Shown: positions 1-8,887 of the stretch, piece after piece
Numbering within the stretch: the first letter of the stretch is position 1
How the letters are laid out: each line of letters opens with the position of its first letter
Source of the DNA: Hyphomicrobium methylovorum
Lineage (GTDB): Bacteria; Pseudomonadota; Alphaproteobacteria; Rhizobiales; Hyphomicrobiaceae
DNA length: 64,000 bases
Direction: 5' to 3'
Assembly: GCF_013626205.1 (NCBI RefSeq)
Contig: NZ_QHJE01000001.1
Coordinates: forward strand, 2,460,501-2,524,500
Made by a program: the position numbers and the translations under genes
Notes under the pieces: model-generated
The model's input: only the letters and a program-made list of their open reading frames with translations
Databases searched by the model: none
What the model was told of the DNA's origin: nothing

Positions 1-27
1 CTAGCGGCAGACTGGAGATCGATAGAA

Positions 28-525
28 ATGGCAGCTGCGGAACAGGCTCCCGCCCGCATCCTTAATCCAATCGATCTCATTGAGCAGCTCGCTCATGGTC
101 ACGACTGGCCACACGAGCGAGCAAGTGATGAAGAGATGACCCTGATCGTCGCCGGGACTTGGGCGGACTATCACATCTCGATCAACTGGCGCGACGATCT
201 CGAAGCACTCCACCTCGCGTGCGCATTTGACTTCCGGGTGCCGGATAGCCGGTTGACGGAAATGTACAAGCTGATCGCACAGATCAACGAGCAGCTCTGG
301 CTCGGTCACTTCGACCTCTGGACGCAAGAGGGCTTGGTAATGTTCCGGCATGCCCTGTTGCTGAACGGGGCGGTGGCAACGGTCGCGCAGTGCGAGGCGA
401 TGCTCAAGGCAGCTCTCGAAGGCTGCGAGCGCTACTACCAAGCCTTCCAGTTCGTCGTTTGGGCGGGTAAGGAAAGCCGGGAAGCCTTGGTTTCCACGAT
501 GTTCGAGACGCAGGGACAGGCCTAG
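28..525 (+). CDS. YbjN-domain protein
   Basis: A 165-residue soluble protein with no signal peptide or membrane segment. Its pattern (a short acidic helix, then alternating beta strands with WADYHIS and a central NEQLWLGHFDLW stretch, then a long C-terminal helix) fits the YbjN family, which has a type III secretion chaperone-like fold and no established enzymatic role. It lies just upstream of proC on the same strand, an order I recall as common in Rhizobiales. The gap of about 120 bases carries a hairpin, so the two genes may be separately transcribed. The ATG at 28 gives a normal family length. The family call is fairly secure; the function is unknown. Confidence 0.8.
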   Translation: MAAAEQAPARILNPIDLIEQLAHGHDWPHERASDEEMTLIVAGTWADYHISINWRDDLEALHLACAFDFRVPDSRLTEMYKLIAQINEQLWLGHFDLWTQEGLVMFRHALLLNGAVATVAQCEAMLKAALEGCERYYQAFQFVVWAGKESREALVSTMFETQGQA

Positions 526-545
526 CGAGGCGAATTTGGTCTAAC

Positions 546-581
546 GCCTTTCCGGATTTGGCTAAATTGCGGAAAGGCTTT
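546..581 (+). terminator. Possible terminator after the YbjN gene
   Basis: A 9-bp perfect stem (GCCTTTCCG at 546-554 with CGGAAAGGC at 570-578) closes a 15-base loop and is followed by TTTAGCTCT. The T tract is short, so termination would be weak. It sits 21 bases after the stop codon of the YbjN gene and ahead of proC. Confidence 0.4.
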
Positions 582-644
582 AGCTCTCGTATTGTCGTGT
601 TTCCTATCGGAAAACCGTCGCCCGCTTTTCCGGAAGTCCTCTAG

Positions 645-1484
645 GTGTTTCGCGTCATGTCTTTCGCATTTGATGGTCCGGTCGTCCTGGCAGGCGCCGG
701 TAAGATGGGCGGAGCCTTATTGTCGGGCTGGCTCGCGGGCGGTTTGAAGCCCAGCGACATTCTCATTCAAGAACCGAACATTTCAGGTGAGGCAGCGGCG
801 CTTGCTGCCGCGCATGGGCTGACGGTCGTCTCCGAGTTGCCGTCGCTCGATCGTGTGCCTGCGGCGATCGTCGTCGCGGTGAAGCCGCAAGTGCTTGATG
901 CGGTTTTTCCGCCGTTGGCGCGCCTTGCGGGTGTCGATACGGTCATCATGTCGATCGCTGCTGGTAAATCGATAGCCAGTTTCGAGCGCCATCTGCCATC
1001 CGGTGCGGCGGTGGTGCGTGCCATGCCGAATACGCCTGCTGCTATTGGGCGGGGCATATCCGGCGCGGTTGCAAATGCGAACACGAGCGCTTCGCAAAGG
1101 GCGGTCTGCCAATCGCTGCTTGCCGCCGTCGGCGATGTCGTCTGGCTCGATCAGGAAGCGTTGATCGACGCGGTAACGGCGGTATCAGGTTCGGGCCCGG
1201 CGTATGTGTTTGCGCTTGTCGAAGCGATGACGTCTGCCGGGGTAGACGCAGGTCTCGATCAAGAGACGGCGCAGCGCCTTGCGCGCGCGACCGTTTCAGG
1301 CGCGGGCGAACTTTTGGCACGTTCGAAGGATGATGCGGCGACGCTTCGGCAAAACGTAACGTCGCCCGGCGGCACCACGGCGGCTGGTCTCGCGGTGCTG
1401 ATGCGCGAAGGAAGCGGGCTCAAGGAACTCGTTTCGGAGACGGTGCTGGCCGCACAAAAACGTGGCCGCGAGCTTGGCAGCTAA
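645..1484 (+). CDS. proC: Pyrroline-5-carboxylate reductase
   Basis: Catalyses the last step of proline synthesis, NAD(P)H-dependent reduction of pyrroline-5-carboxylate, in the cytoplasm. The N-terminus has the Rossmann dinucleotide motif (VLAGAGKMGGALLSGW). The middle has the conserved VRAMPNTPA segment, and the C-terminal dimerisation domain carries AVSGSGPAYVF and the TSPGGTTAAGL signature of the family. The length of about 279 residues is normal. The start may be GTG 645, with GGAAG eight bases upstream, or in-frame ATG 657; both leave the Rossmann motif whole. It follows a YbjN-domain gene. No oddity seen. Confidence 0.95.
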   Translation: MFRVMSFAFDGPVVLAGAGKMGGALLSGWLAGGLKPSDILIQEPNISGEAAALAAAHGLTVVSELPSLDRVPAAIVVAVKPQVLDAVFPPLARLAGVDTVIMSIAAGKSIASFERHLPSGAAVVRAMPNTPAAIGRGISGAVANANTSASQRAVCQSLLAAVGDVVWLDQEALIDAVTAVSGSGPAYVFALVEAMTSAGVDAGLDQETAQRLARATVSGAGELLARSKDDAATLRQNVTSPGGTTAAGLAVLMREGSGLKELVSETVLAAQKRGRELGS

Positions 1485-1755
1485 CCGGGCTGGGTTCCGA
1501 TTACAGCTAAATCCCGCGGCCTGTTTTTCTCTTCCCGAATGGACTTTCGTCCACGGCGCTCGGGTTATCTGCGGTTCCGAAATCAGGTCTGGAGGACACC
1601 TAAACCTAGTCGAAGCCCGGAACCCGTCCCGAAGGTGTAATATCATAACGTTACAGTCAATTCACAAGGCTGTGTAATTTGCAGTCCCTTGAATTGCCAC
1701 GTTAATTTCTTGGATCAGCGAGTGAGGGCTGGGCGAGGAGTTCGGCTTGGAATCG

Positions 1756-3219
1756 CTACTGAGGCAGCGAGATGATGGCGCGAAGCCCGCCCATCGAGCT
1801 TTCGCCGAGCGCAATCTCGCCGCCGTGGCTCTTGGCGATGTCGCGGGCGATGGCGAGGCCTAGGCCGCTGTTGCCGTCGTCCTGGTTGCGGGCATGGTCG
1901 AGGCGATAGAACGGCCGGAAGACGTTCTCACGTTCTGAAGCTGGAATACCCGGCCCGTTGTCGTCCACTTCGATGCGGACCCAAGCGCCTTCCGGCGCAA
2001 CGCGCACGACGATCTGATCGCCAAAGCGCGCCGCATTGGTCACCAGATTGGTGATCGCCCGTTTGAGGGCGCGGCGCTTCAGTGGCAGCACGATCTCGCC
2101 TTTGCTCTTGCGAACCCTGAGGTCGATCGTCCAGCCGTGAATCGCGGCGTCATCGACGATTTCCTGCAGCAGGTCGGCGAGGTTCGTTTCGACGGCTTCC
2201 TCGCCGCCGTCGCCCTTGGCGAACGCAAGGTAGGCTTCGAGCATATGCTGCATCTCGTTCACATCGGACGCGAGGGCGCGGCTCTCCGCTGTGTCGCCCA
2301 GCAGGGCCAGTTCGAGCTTGAAGCGAGTCAGCACGGTGCGAAGGTCGTGGCTGACGCCGGCGAGCATGGTTGTGCGTTGTTCGACGTGCTGCTTGATGCG
2401 GTCGCTCATCTGCAGGAATGCGGACGCCGCCTGGCGCACTTCACGCGCGCCGCGCGGGCGGAAGTCTTCCGGGATCGATCGTCCTTTACCGAAGGCGTCA
2501 GCGGCATCCGCGAGACGCAGGACGGGTCGGATCTGATTGCGCAGGAAGAGGATCGCGACTGTCAACAGGATGACCGACGATCCGACCATCCAAAGCAGGA
2601 AGATGTGTGAGTTCGATGCGTAGGTCTGGCTGCGTGTCGCGACGAAGCGGAGAATGGCATCGTCCCGCTTAACGCGGATTTCCACATTCTGGGATTCGCC
2701 TACGGTATCGATCCAAAACGGGAGCTGCACATGCTTGCGCAACTCATTCGAGAGCGCGCGGTCCAGCAGACGGAAGAATGGCTTCGGCCCCGGTGGCGGC
2801 AAGTCTCCCGGAGGGAGGACCTCCATCTTCAAATTCAGACGTTCGCGTGCGAGATCGACGATTTTCTGCGCGCCTTCGGATTTTGGAAGGTCGCTATAGA
2901 CTTCGATGAGGGCGGCGATGTCGCGTGCCGTCGCTTCCGATAGTCGGCGCGTAACGGCTTGCCAGTGGCGTTCCATAAAGGCGAACGCGATGACGCCTTC
3001 GAGAACGACGATCGGCGTGATGATGATGAGCAGCGCGCGTGCGTAGAGGCCTTTCGGCAGCAGTTCGCTGCCGATGCCGAGCATGCGGATGACGAGTGGA
3101 TGTTCGCGAAATTGACGATAGCGGGAGCGCGGGCGCTCTCCGTCGGTGTCGTCTTTCGCGTTCGTTTCCTCAGCAATCGCCATCGCCGCCATCCGCCTCA
3201 CCGGCGCCCCCGCAGTCAA
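1756..3219 (-). CDS. EnvZ-like sensor histidine kinase
   Basis: Membrane two-component sensor of about 487 residues. The order is a cytoplasmic N-terminal tail, TM helix 1 (ALLIIITPIVVLEGVIAF), a periplasmic loop of about 110 residues, TM helix 2 (FLLWMVGSSVILLTVAI), HAMP, HisKA with the phospho-accepting His in GVSHDLRT, and HATPase_c with an N box (NLVTNAARFGD), G1 box (DDNGPGIP) and G2 box (GLGLAIARDI). It starts 15 bases after the stop of an OmpR-type regulator and almost certainly forms a pair with it. This MarR - regulator - kinase operon faces a branched-chain aminotransferase gene. The stimulus cannot be read from the sequence. Confidence 0.92.
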   Translation of the reverse strand: MTAGAPVRRMAAMAIAEETNAKDDTDGERPRSRYRQFREHPLVIRMLGIGSELLPKGLYARALLIIITPIVVLEGVIAFAFMERHWQAVTRRLSEATARDIAALIEVYSDLPKSEGAQKIVDLARERLNLKMEVLPPGDLPPPGPKPFFRLLDRALSNELRKHVQLPFWIDTVGESQNVEIRVKRDDAILRFVATRSQTYASNSHIFLLWMVGSSVILLTVAILFLRNQIRPVLRLADAADAFGKGRSIPEDFRPRGAREVRQAASAFLQMSDRIKQHVEQRTTMLAGVSHDLRTVLTRFKLELALLGDTAESRALASDVNEMQHMLEAYLAFAKGDGGEEAVETNLADLLQEIVDDAAIHGWTIDLRVRKSKGEIVLPLKRRALKRAITNLVTNAARFGDQIVVRVAPEGAWVRIEVDDNGPGIPASERENVFRPFYRLDHARNQDDGNSGLGLAIARDIAKSHGGEIALGESSMGGLRAIISLPQ

Positions 3220-3234
3220 GCGGCGAATTGAATA

Positions 3235-3957
3235 TCAATCTATGTAAAGAATATAGCCCTTGCCCCGCACGGTCTGCAGGTAAACAGGGTTCGAAGGGTC
3301 GGTCTCGATCTTGCGGCGAAGGCGGTTGATCTGCACGTCGATGGCGCGTTCGCTGCCCGTGCTGTCGTCGCTGGATAGTTCGTGTCGAGGAACCGCAACG
3401 CCGATGCGCTGGGCGAACAGGCGCAGAAGATCGCGTTCGCGCTCGGTGAGCTTGATGGCTTCGTCATCGCGTTTGAGTTCGCCGCGCGTAATGGAGAAGA
3501 CGCAGCCGCCCATGCGGATTTCATCGCGCGACGAGGTGGAGGCGGGTGTCTGACCGCGGCGCAGGATGTTGCGCAGGCGAAGAAGCAATTCGCGCGGCTC
3601 GAACGGTTTCGAGACATAATCGTCAACGCCAGCTTCAAGGCCAGTGATGCGATCTTCCGCGTCAGCCAATGCCGTCAACATGCAGATCGGTACGGGCCGC
3701 GTCGATTTCAGGTCGCGCGCGAGAGTGAGGCCGCATTCTCCCGGCATCATGACGTCGAGGAGAACGAGATCAAAGGCGAGGCCGCGCATGAAAGCGCGAG
3801 CAGTGGCGGCGTCGGCCGCTTCGGTAACGCGGAAACCGTTACTGGTCAGAAACCGGCCGAGAAGGGCGCGAATCTTCTGATCGTCGTCGACGACCAGAAC
3901 GTGTGGTGCATTGTCAGCGAGAGGTTCCGAACGTTCCGCAATCATCAATGAACTCAT
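3235..3957 (-). CDS. OmpR-family response regulator
   Basis: A 240-residue DNA-binding regulator. The N-terminal receiver has the acidic pair in VLVVDDDQ, the phospho-acceptor Asp in LLDVMMP and the KPF lysine. The C-terminal winged helix ends in the typical RRKIETDPSNPVYLQTVRG segment. It lies between a marR-like gene (11-base gap) and the EnvZ-like kinase (15-base gap), so all three are probably one transcript. The cognate kinase should be the neighbour; targets are unknown. Confidence 0.93.
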   Translation of the reverse strand: MSSLMIAERSEPLADNAPHVLVVDDDQKIRALLGRFLTSNGFRVTEAADAATARAFMRGLAFDLVLLDVMMPGECGLTLARDLKSTRPVPICMLTALADAEDRITGLEAGVDDYVSKPFEPRELLLRLRNILRRGQTPASTSSRDEIRMGGCVFSITRGELKRDDEAIKLTERERDLLRLFAQRIGVAVPRHELSSDDSTGSERAIDVQINRLRRKIETDPSNPVYLQTVRGKGYILYID

Positions 3958-3968
3958 TCGTTGCGGGC

Positions 3969-4541
3969 CTAGCTTCCCGAAAGCTCAGGATGCTCGCCTC
4001 TAATAAGCCGTTCGACCTTGGGCTGATCCTCTTCAGCGATCATCGCGAAAAGGAAGGCGCGTGCCAAGGCTTGCGTTCCGGGACCGAGCTTCGTCAAAGC
4101 CCCTTCGACCCGTTTGACCTGTATTTGTGTCAGTTTGTCGGTCAGGCGTGTTCCCTTGGCCGAAAGATAAAGTCGACGTTCACGGCGATCTTCACTGCCC
4201 GCGCGCTGAACAACGAAGCCTTCGTCAACGAGTTGCTTCAAAACGCGCGCAAGCGATTGCTTCGTTATCTTCAAGATATCCAGCAATTCCGCGACCTTCA
4301 GGCCTGGATTGCGATGAACAAAGTGTAGCACTCGATGGTGCGCACGGCCAAAACCGTATTGCTCCAGAATTGCGTCCGGATCGCCCGTGAAGTCACGGTA
4401 GGCAAAGTAAAACAATTCCACGCAGGAAATCAGATCGGCCAATGGTATTACGCCGCCGGTCGGCGTTTCGGGCTTCGTACGCTCATCGAATTCAACGCCC
4501 GGACCGGGTGGCCGTTCGGATTCTGAATTTATGTCAGCCAT
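3969..4541 (-). CDS. MarR-family transcriptional regulator
   Basis: A 190-residue winged-helix regulator with an extended, proline-rich N-terminus of about 30 residues. The helix-turn-helix region (LKVAELLDILKITKQSLARVLKQL) and the wing (DRRERRLYLSAKG) are typical MarR features. It is the first gene of the minus-strand operon with the OmpR-type regulator and kinase and is divergent from the aminotransferase gene at 4735. The roughly 190-base divergent region is the obvious place for autoregulation. The ligand is unknown. Confidence 0.9.
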   Translation of the reverse strand: MADINSESERPPGPGVEFDERTKPETPTGGVIPLADLISCVELFYFAYRDFTGDPDAILEQYGFGRAHHRVLHFVHRNPGLKVAELLDILKITKQSLARVLKQLVDEGFVVQRAGSEDRRERRLYLSAKGTRLTDKLTQIQVKRVEGALTKLGPGTQALARAFLFAMIAEEDQPKVERLIRGEHPELSGS

Positions 4542-4734
4542 GTTGACTTATTGGCCTCGATCGTATTTTATTTCAAGCGAAATTCGCCCGACCGGCGCGC
4601 ATTTGGGCCGGACCCTTGCAGGCCGCGCAGCTAAGGACTAATCGTCCCGAAACGCGCAGTGCCTGATAGGCCGCAACTCACGCGGCGCCGGCGCGATATC
4701 GAAAAGACAAGACCAGCGGAGGACATAGACTGGC

Positions 4735-5631
4735 ATGGCCGACCTCATCCCTTATCACGACCGCGATGGGCTGATCTGGATGGATGGGGCGATGGTGCCC
4801 TGGCGTGACGCCAAGGTCCACCTGCTGACGCACGCTCTGCACTATGCGAGTTCCGTGTTCGAAGGCGAGCGCGCCTATGACGGCGAGATCTTCAAGCTGC
4901 GGGAACACACCGAGCGACTGATCGAAAGCGCCAGAATTCTTGATTTCACCATTCCTTACAGCGCCGAAGAGATCGACCAGGCCTGTCGCGATGTCGTGAA
5001 GGCCAACAATCTTTCGGATTGCTATGTGCGTCCCGTCGCGTGGCGGGGCAGCGAGCAGATGGGCGTTTCCGCTCAGCAGGCGAAAATTCATCTCGCCATC
5101 GCAGCATGGGACTGGGGCTCCTACTTCCCGATGGAGCAGCGTCTGAAAGGCATTCGCATCACGCATGCGCAATACCGCCGCCCGGACTCGGCTTGTGCGC
5201 CGTCAAAGGCCAAGGCGGCTGGTCTCTATATGATCTGCACAATCGAAAAACATCGTGCAGAGCGGCAGGGATACTCGGATGCCTTGATGCTGGACTATCG
5301 CGGCCGGGTTGCTGAGTGCACGGGTGCGAACCTGTTCCTGATCAAGGATGGGGTGATCCATTCTCCGGTGCCGGATTGCTTCCTGGATGGCATCACGCGG
5401 CGGACAGTGATCGATCTCGCCAAGGCGCGGGGCATCGAAGTGATCGATCGGGTCATCATGCCGGAAGAGCTTGGCAGCTTCTCGGAATGCTTCATCACCG
5501 GTACGGCTGCGGAAATTACGCCGGTTTCGGAAATCGGAGAGCACCGGTATAAGCCGGGCGCGATTACCGAAACACTGCTTGGCGATTACATGAACCTTGT
5601 TCGCCCGAAGGCGCGAGTAGCAGCTGAGTAA
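4735..5631 (+). CDS. ilvE: Branched-chain amino acid aminotransferase
   Basis: PLP fold-type IV aminotransferase of 298 residues that transfers amino groups between Leu/Ile/Val and 2-oxoglutarate. Family features seen are FEGERAYDGEIFKLREH near the N-terminus, the PLP lysine in APSKAKAAGLYM, and EC-GANLFLIKDG plus GITRRTVIDLA in the C-terminal half. An SD-like GGAGG precedes the ATG. It stands alone on the plus strand, divergent from the MarR/OmpR/kinase operon. D-amino-acid transaminase and aminodeoxychorismate lyase share the fold, but the length and the GE-RAYDG motif favour IlvE. Confidence 0.9.
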   Translation: MADLIPYHDRDGLIWMDGAMVPWRDAKVHLLTHALHYASSVFEGERAYDGEIFKLREHTERLIESARILDFTIPYSAEEIDQACRDVVKANNLSDCYVRPVAWRGSEQMGVSAQQAKIHLAIAAWDWGSYFPMEQRLKGIRITHAQYRRPDSACAPSKAKAAGLYMICTIEKHRAERQGYSDALMLDYRGRVAECTGANLFLIKDGVIHSPVPDCFLDGITRRTVIDLAKARGIEVIDRVIMPEELGSFSECFITGTAAEITPVSEIGEHRYKPGAITETLLGDYMNLVRPKARVAAE

Positions 5632-5720
5632 CCAAGCACGCGGTTTTGCCCTGACTGCTCTTGCCTGAGGCGTCGGTTAGGCCGATGCTCGAATGGCATG
5701 AGCGTCATGGACAATGCTGT

Positions 5721-5996
5721 ATGCGTACGTTCGCCCTAACCCTTTTGATTTTGATGGGTGCCGCCCTGGGCGCTAGCGGATCTGCCGTGGCCCAAGAGGG
5801 GCCTGGCGGGGCAATCAATCCGCATCGCGATTGTCAGACATTGTTGACATGCAACTTCAAGAAGGGCGGAAGTTGGCGCGGCTGCGTATCATCCTATTCG
5901 TGCAGGAGATGCGAGTTCGTATCGGCGCCATGCAAGATCGGCGGCAGCAAGCGACGCCACTGTCAGCGGATGGATTGCGGGTGGAGCGGAAGCTGA
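5721..5996 (+). CDS. Small cysteine-rich exported protein
   Basis: Not recognised. From ATG 5721 the product is about 91 residues, beginning with a clear signal peptide (MRTFALTLLILMG... ending near AVAQ). The mature part is basic and holds about nine cysteines in a compact pattern, including CRRC, so it should be a disulfide-rich periplasmic or secreted protein. A longer frame opens at 5661, but its extra 20 residues do not look like a leader. It follows ilvE by about 90 bases. Confidence 0.55.
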   Translation: MRTFALTLLILMGAALGASGSAVAQEGPGGAINPHRDCQTLLTCNFKKGGSWRGCVSSYSCRRCEFVSAPCKIGGSKRRHCQRMDCGWSGS

Positions 5997-6031
5997 AGCC
6001 ACACGTGCTTCTTTGAACTTAGATGTGCTGC

Positions 6032-6283
6032 TTAGTGATTGAGGCGCAGAATGAGCGGCGCGCATACCAATCCAAGAAAAACAGCGATCGCAATCGCGGT
6101 GATCACAACCGTCTGATAGGCGAGCGGACTTCCGATCCAGCTCGCGACTGCGCTTATCAACACGGCCCACAAAGCAGCGGGCACGAGCGTCGCTATGCCA
6201 AGACCGAGAGCGCGTGCAAACCGTCCAGCCAGAGGACGGCTTAAGGTCTGATGGTGCGGAACAGTGTTTGCTATCGTCTGCAT
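6032..6283 (-). CDS. Small two-helix membrane protein
   Basis: An 83-residue protein with two strongly hydrophobic segments (about residues 27-50 and 55-78) separated by a short polar turn, and a basic N-terminus. It resembles small inner-membrane proteins of unknown function. No neighbour suggests a role. It is convergent with the Cys-rich exported protein gene. Confidence 0.55.
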   Translation of the reverse strand: MQTIANTVPHHQTLSRPLAGRFARALGLGIATLVPAALWAVLISAVASWIGSPLAYQTVVITAIAIAVFLGLVCAPLILRLNH

Positions 6284-6715
6284 AACAGCTTCGCCCCAGT
6301 TCGAAGAACATCATTCAAGAAAATTCGCGTCGTGCCGTCGAGTTCCACCGTCGAAGCGTATGGCCGCACAATGAACCGTTCGTTAATAATATTCGAACGC
6401 TTTTAACGAAGCGAAACAGGGCATTTCCATGGCGCTACCACTTTAGTTCTGCACCAATGCACGTGCGCCAAACTTGGTAAAGTTCGCATGCGCCCGGTTT
6501 CCACTGTTTCGTTAAGGTACGCTGATTCTCCGTGAGTTTGATTTCCAATTTTTTCAACGGCGTTTCATTGCTTGCTACCAAGCGGTTAGCGCGCTGGGCT
6601 GACGGTGCTGGTCACGTCGATACCCAGTAGACGGCTTCGCACGAGCTTTATATGGACGTCGTTGCTGGGCTGATTGATATGGTCCGCAGTGGGATAACAA
6701 GAGGTGCGAAATTCG
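6284..6715. other. Intergenic region, no gene seen
   Basis: About 430 bases without a convincing reading frame. The octamer TTCGTTAA occurs at 6379 and 6508 and in inverted form at 6403, flanking an AT-rich stretch. The region should hold promoters for the small membrane protein (leftward) and the VOC protein gene (rightward). Confidence 0.4.
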
Positions 6716-7096
6716 ATGGCGATTACGTTTGCACCGGCTGTTCCCATTCTCAGGCTTTTTGACGAAAGCAAAACGAGGGATTTCTACGTCGGCTTTCTGG
6801 GTTTCAAAGTGGACTGGGAACATCGCTTCGAGCCGGACATGCCGCTCTATATGCAGGTGTCGCGCGGCGGTTGCTTGATCCATCTTTCCGAACATCACGG
6901 CGATGTCGCGCCGGGTGGCGGCGTGCGCATCGGTGTTGATGACATCGTTGCGTACCGGACGGAGATCATGGCGAAGGGTTACAAATACATGCGTCCCGGA
7001 ATCGAGGACACGCCCTGGGGAACGTCAGAAATGAAAGTGATGGATCCGTCGTTCAATCGACTGACGTTCTTTGCGCCTCGGAACGAGGGCTCATAA
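6716..7096 (+). CDS. VOC-family (glyoxalase/bleomycin resistance) protein
   Basis: A 126-residue single vicinal-oxygen-chelate domain protein. The N-terminal VPILRLFDESKTRDFYVGFLGF strand-helix and the C-terminal WGTSEMKVMDPSFNRLTFF strand pair fit the bleomycin-resistance subgroup. ATG 6716 follows AAGAGGTG and is preferred over the GTG at 6704. The gene is followed after four bases by arfB, so they are probably co-transcribed. The substrate is unknown; binding or resistance roles are both known in this family. Confidence 0.8.
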   Translation: MAITFAPAVPILRLFDESKTRDFYVGFLGFKVDWEHRFEPDMPLYMQVSRGGCLIHLSEHHGDVAPGGGVRIGVDDIVAYRTEIMAKGYKYMRPGIEDTPWGTSEMKVMDPSFNRLTFFAPRNEGS

Positions 7097-7100
7097 GCCA

Positions 7101-7520
7101 GTGCGCATATCGGAGACGGTCGAGATCGAAGACGCGGAGATCGAGGAGCGTTTTGTGCGCGCTTCAGGTCCCGGCGGACAGAACGTCAACAAGGTTTCGA
7201 CGGCTGTCGAATTGCGTTTCGATCTCCGGATGAATCGCTCGATCCCGGATTACGCGCGCGGAAAGCTGAAGCGCTTGGCAGGCCGCAGGCTGACGACCGA
7301 GGGCGTGATTGTTATTCAAGCCGATAGGTTTCGCAGTCAGGAGCAGAACCGCGCGGATGCGCGCGAGCGGTTGAAAGCGCTCGTCGTCGAGGCGCTGGAG
7401 CGTCCGAAGCCGCGTATCAAAACGCGCCCATCACGCGGACAGCGCGAAGAACGCATCAAGGCGAAGACCGTTCGCGGGCGGGTCAAGAAGATGCGTAGCG
7501 GCAAGGTGGACTACGATTGA
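7101..7520 (+). CDS. arfB: Alternative ribosome-rescue factor / peptidyl-tRNA hydrolase
   Basis: Rescues stalled ribosomes by hydrolysing peptidyl-tRNA. The GGQ motif is present as GPGGQNVNK, about 25 residues from the start, and the C-terminal tail is rich in Lys/Arg (RVKKMRSGK), as needed to enter the mRNA channel. The length of about 140 residues fits ArfB/YaeJ rather than full release factors. GTG 7101 is the likely start, four bases after the VOC gene stop. Confidence 0.88.
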   Translation: MRISETVEIEDAEIEERFVRASGPGGQNVNKVSTAVELRFDLRMNRSIPDYARGKLKRLAGRRLTTEGVIVIQADRFRSQEQNRADARERLKALVVEALERPKPRIKTRPSRGQREERIKAKTVRGRVKKMRSGKVDYD

Positions 7521-7773
7521 GTTCAGCGCGGTCGCGCTAACCCTGCGCGTTTTGCATCGCTAGAAATGCCGAAAGCGAAACTGCTGCGTGAGGCGAGTTG
7601 GGCGCGGGCTTGCGGATTTTTTCGTGCTCTATGAATGGAGCGCGCAAGCGGTGGAAAATTTTTTGGAAGTGCAATGTCGGTGGGTTGGGGTCGTCCCCGA
7701 TTGAGCATTGCGCGACGGTCGTCCGATTTCGCGCTGACGTTCTTAAAGTTGGATCAAGAGAAGCGGTTCGCGT

Positions 7774-8715
7774 TCACCATTGTTTTGTGACGGACAGACG
7801 GAGCGATCTCGGTTCGAGTGGATGGAAGTGAATATCCTCGACGCCGTCGGCGCCCTCGCCCGGGAGGCGGGATGCGTAATAGTAATCGATCTGGCTCGAG
7901 GTTTCGTCGAACAGATTGAAGGCGTCGAGCCTGACGATCAATCCGTCGTCGAACCTATAACCGACCCTCGCTGAGACCGGTGTGCTCGATTGCGACCGCA
8001 CTGAGTTGTCTTCGACCAGTGGCCGGGGACCGAAGTAGCGAACATTGACGCTGCCGAACCATCCGTCGAGGTTATCGAATGAAAGCCCGGCACTTACGAC
8101 GCCTTCGATGGCGCCGGGGATGCGTTTGCCGGGTGCCCCTGGATCATCGACGCGGAACCGGGCGCGTGTGTAGGCGGCGTCTAAATCGAGTGTCAGCCAG
8201 GGCAGCAACTTTACATCAAGCGAGTACTCGGCCCCGATCCGCCGGCTTGGGCGGCTGGCCTCGGTCGTTCCTGCGTCGCCGACGAACACGATCTCGGAAT
8301 CGAAGTCGAGCGCGAAGACCGACAAGGTGCTGGTTATGCGTGAGTTCGGCTGCGTGCGTATGCCGATTTCCGCGCCCTCGGAGCGAACGAGGAATGGCGA
8401 CGGTAGTACACGATCGCCGCTGACTGGATCGATGTTCGTTACTGTTCCGCGAGCGTCGTTGCTGTGAAAGCCGGTTCCGGCATTTAAGTACAACTCTGTT
8501 CCCGACCAGGGACCCAGAACCAAGCCAAATTTCGGACTGAGGATCGCGTCGCTTTTGTCTCCGGAGTTCGCCGGGTTGTCGCTTTCGACATCGGCGGTAT
8601 AGAAATCCGCGCGTAAGCCCGTCGTGGTCCGGATCCAATCGGTCCAGCGAATGGTGACTTCGCCGAAAGCACCGATGCTGCCTTCCTCGATCTTGTCCGC
8701 GCGCATGGTGGACAC
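7774..8715 (-). pseudogene. Truncated TonB-dependent receptor (C-terminal barrel remnant)
   Basis: The 313-residue frame matches only the C-terminal beta-barrel part of a TonB-dependent siderophore or metal receptor: repeated amphipathic strands (TGLRADFYTADVESDNP, LYLNAGTGFHSNDARG, SARVGYRFDDGLIVRLDAFNLFD) and a final aromatic (VTKQW). The signal peptide, TonB box and plug domain expected in a 650-750 residue receptor are absent, and the upstream DNA to the permease gene at 8888 has no room for them. It is best read as a gene cut off at its 5' end by an old rearrangement. Confidence 0.75.
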
Positions 8716-8887
8716 GTCCGGGACGCGCTTGCTCTTTGTCGTGCGTCGCGCGTCAGTGCATCGGACTGCTCAATGCTATAAATAGTCCGCCGGGTAGTTT
8801 TTGAAATCCGACCCTGTGATCTCCTTCAAAATGATCCCGATACTCCTAACGAGGCATCGGGCAAAAAAAATAGACGGGGAGTGAGCG

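Noticed and set aside
1-441. A 146-residue minus-strand frame
   Set aside because: It lies antisense to the YbjN gene, has no family character and reflects codon bias on the opposite strand.
6379-6515. TTCGTTAA octamers as a CtrA-type site
   Set aside because: CtrA needs TTAA-N7-TTAA; the spacing here is about 16 bases, so the match fails.
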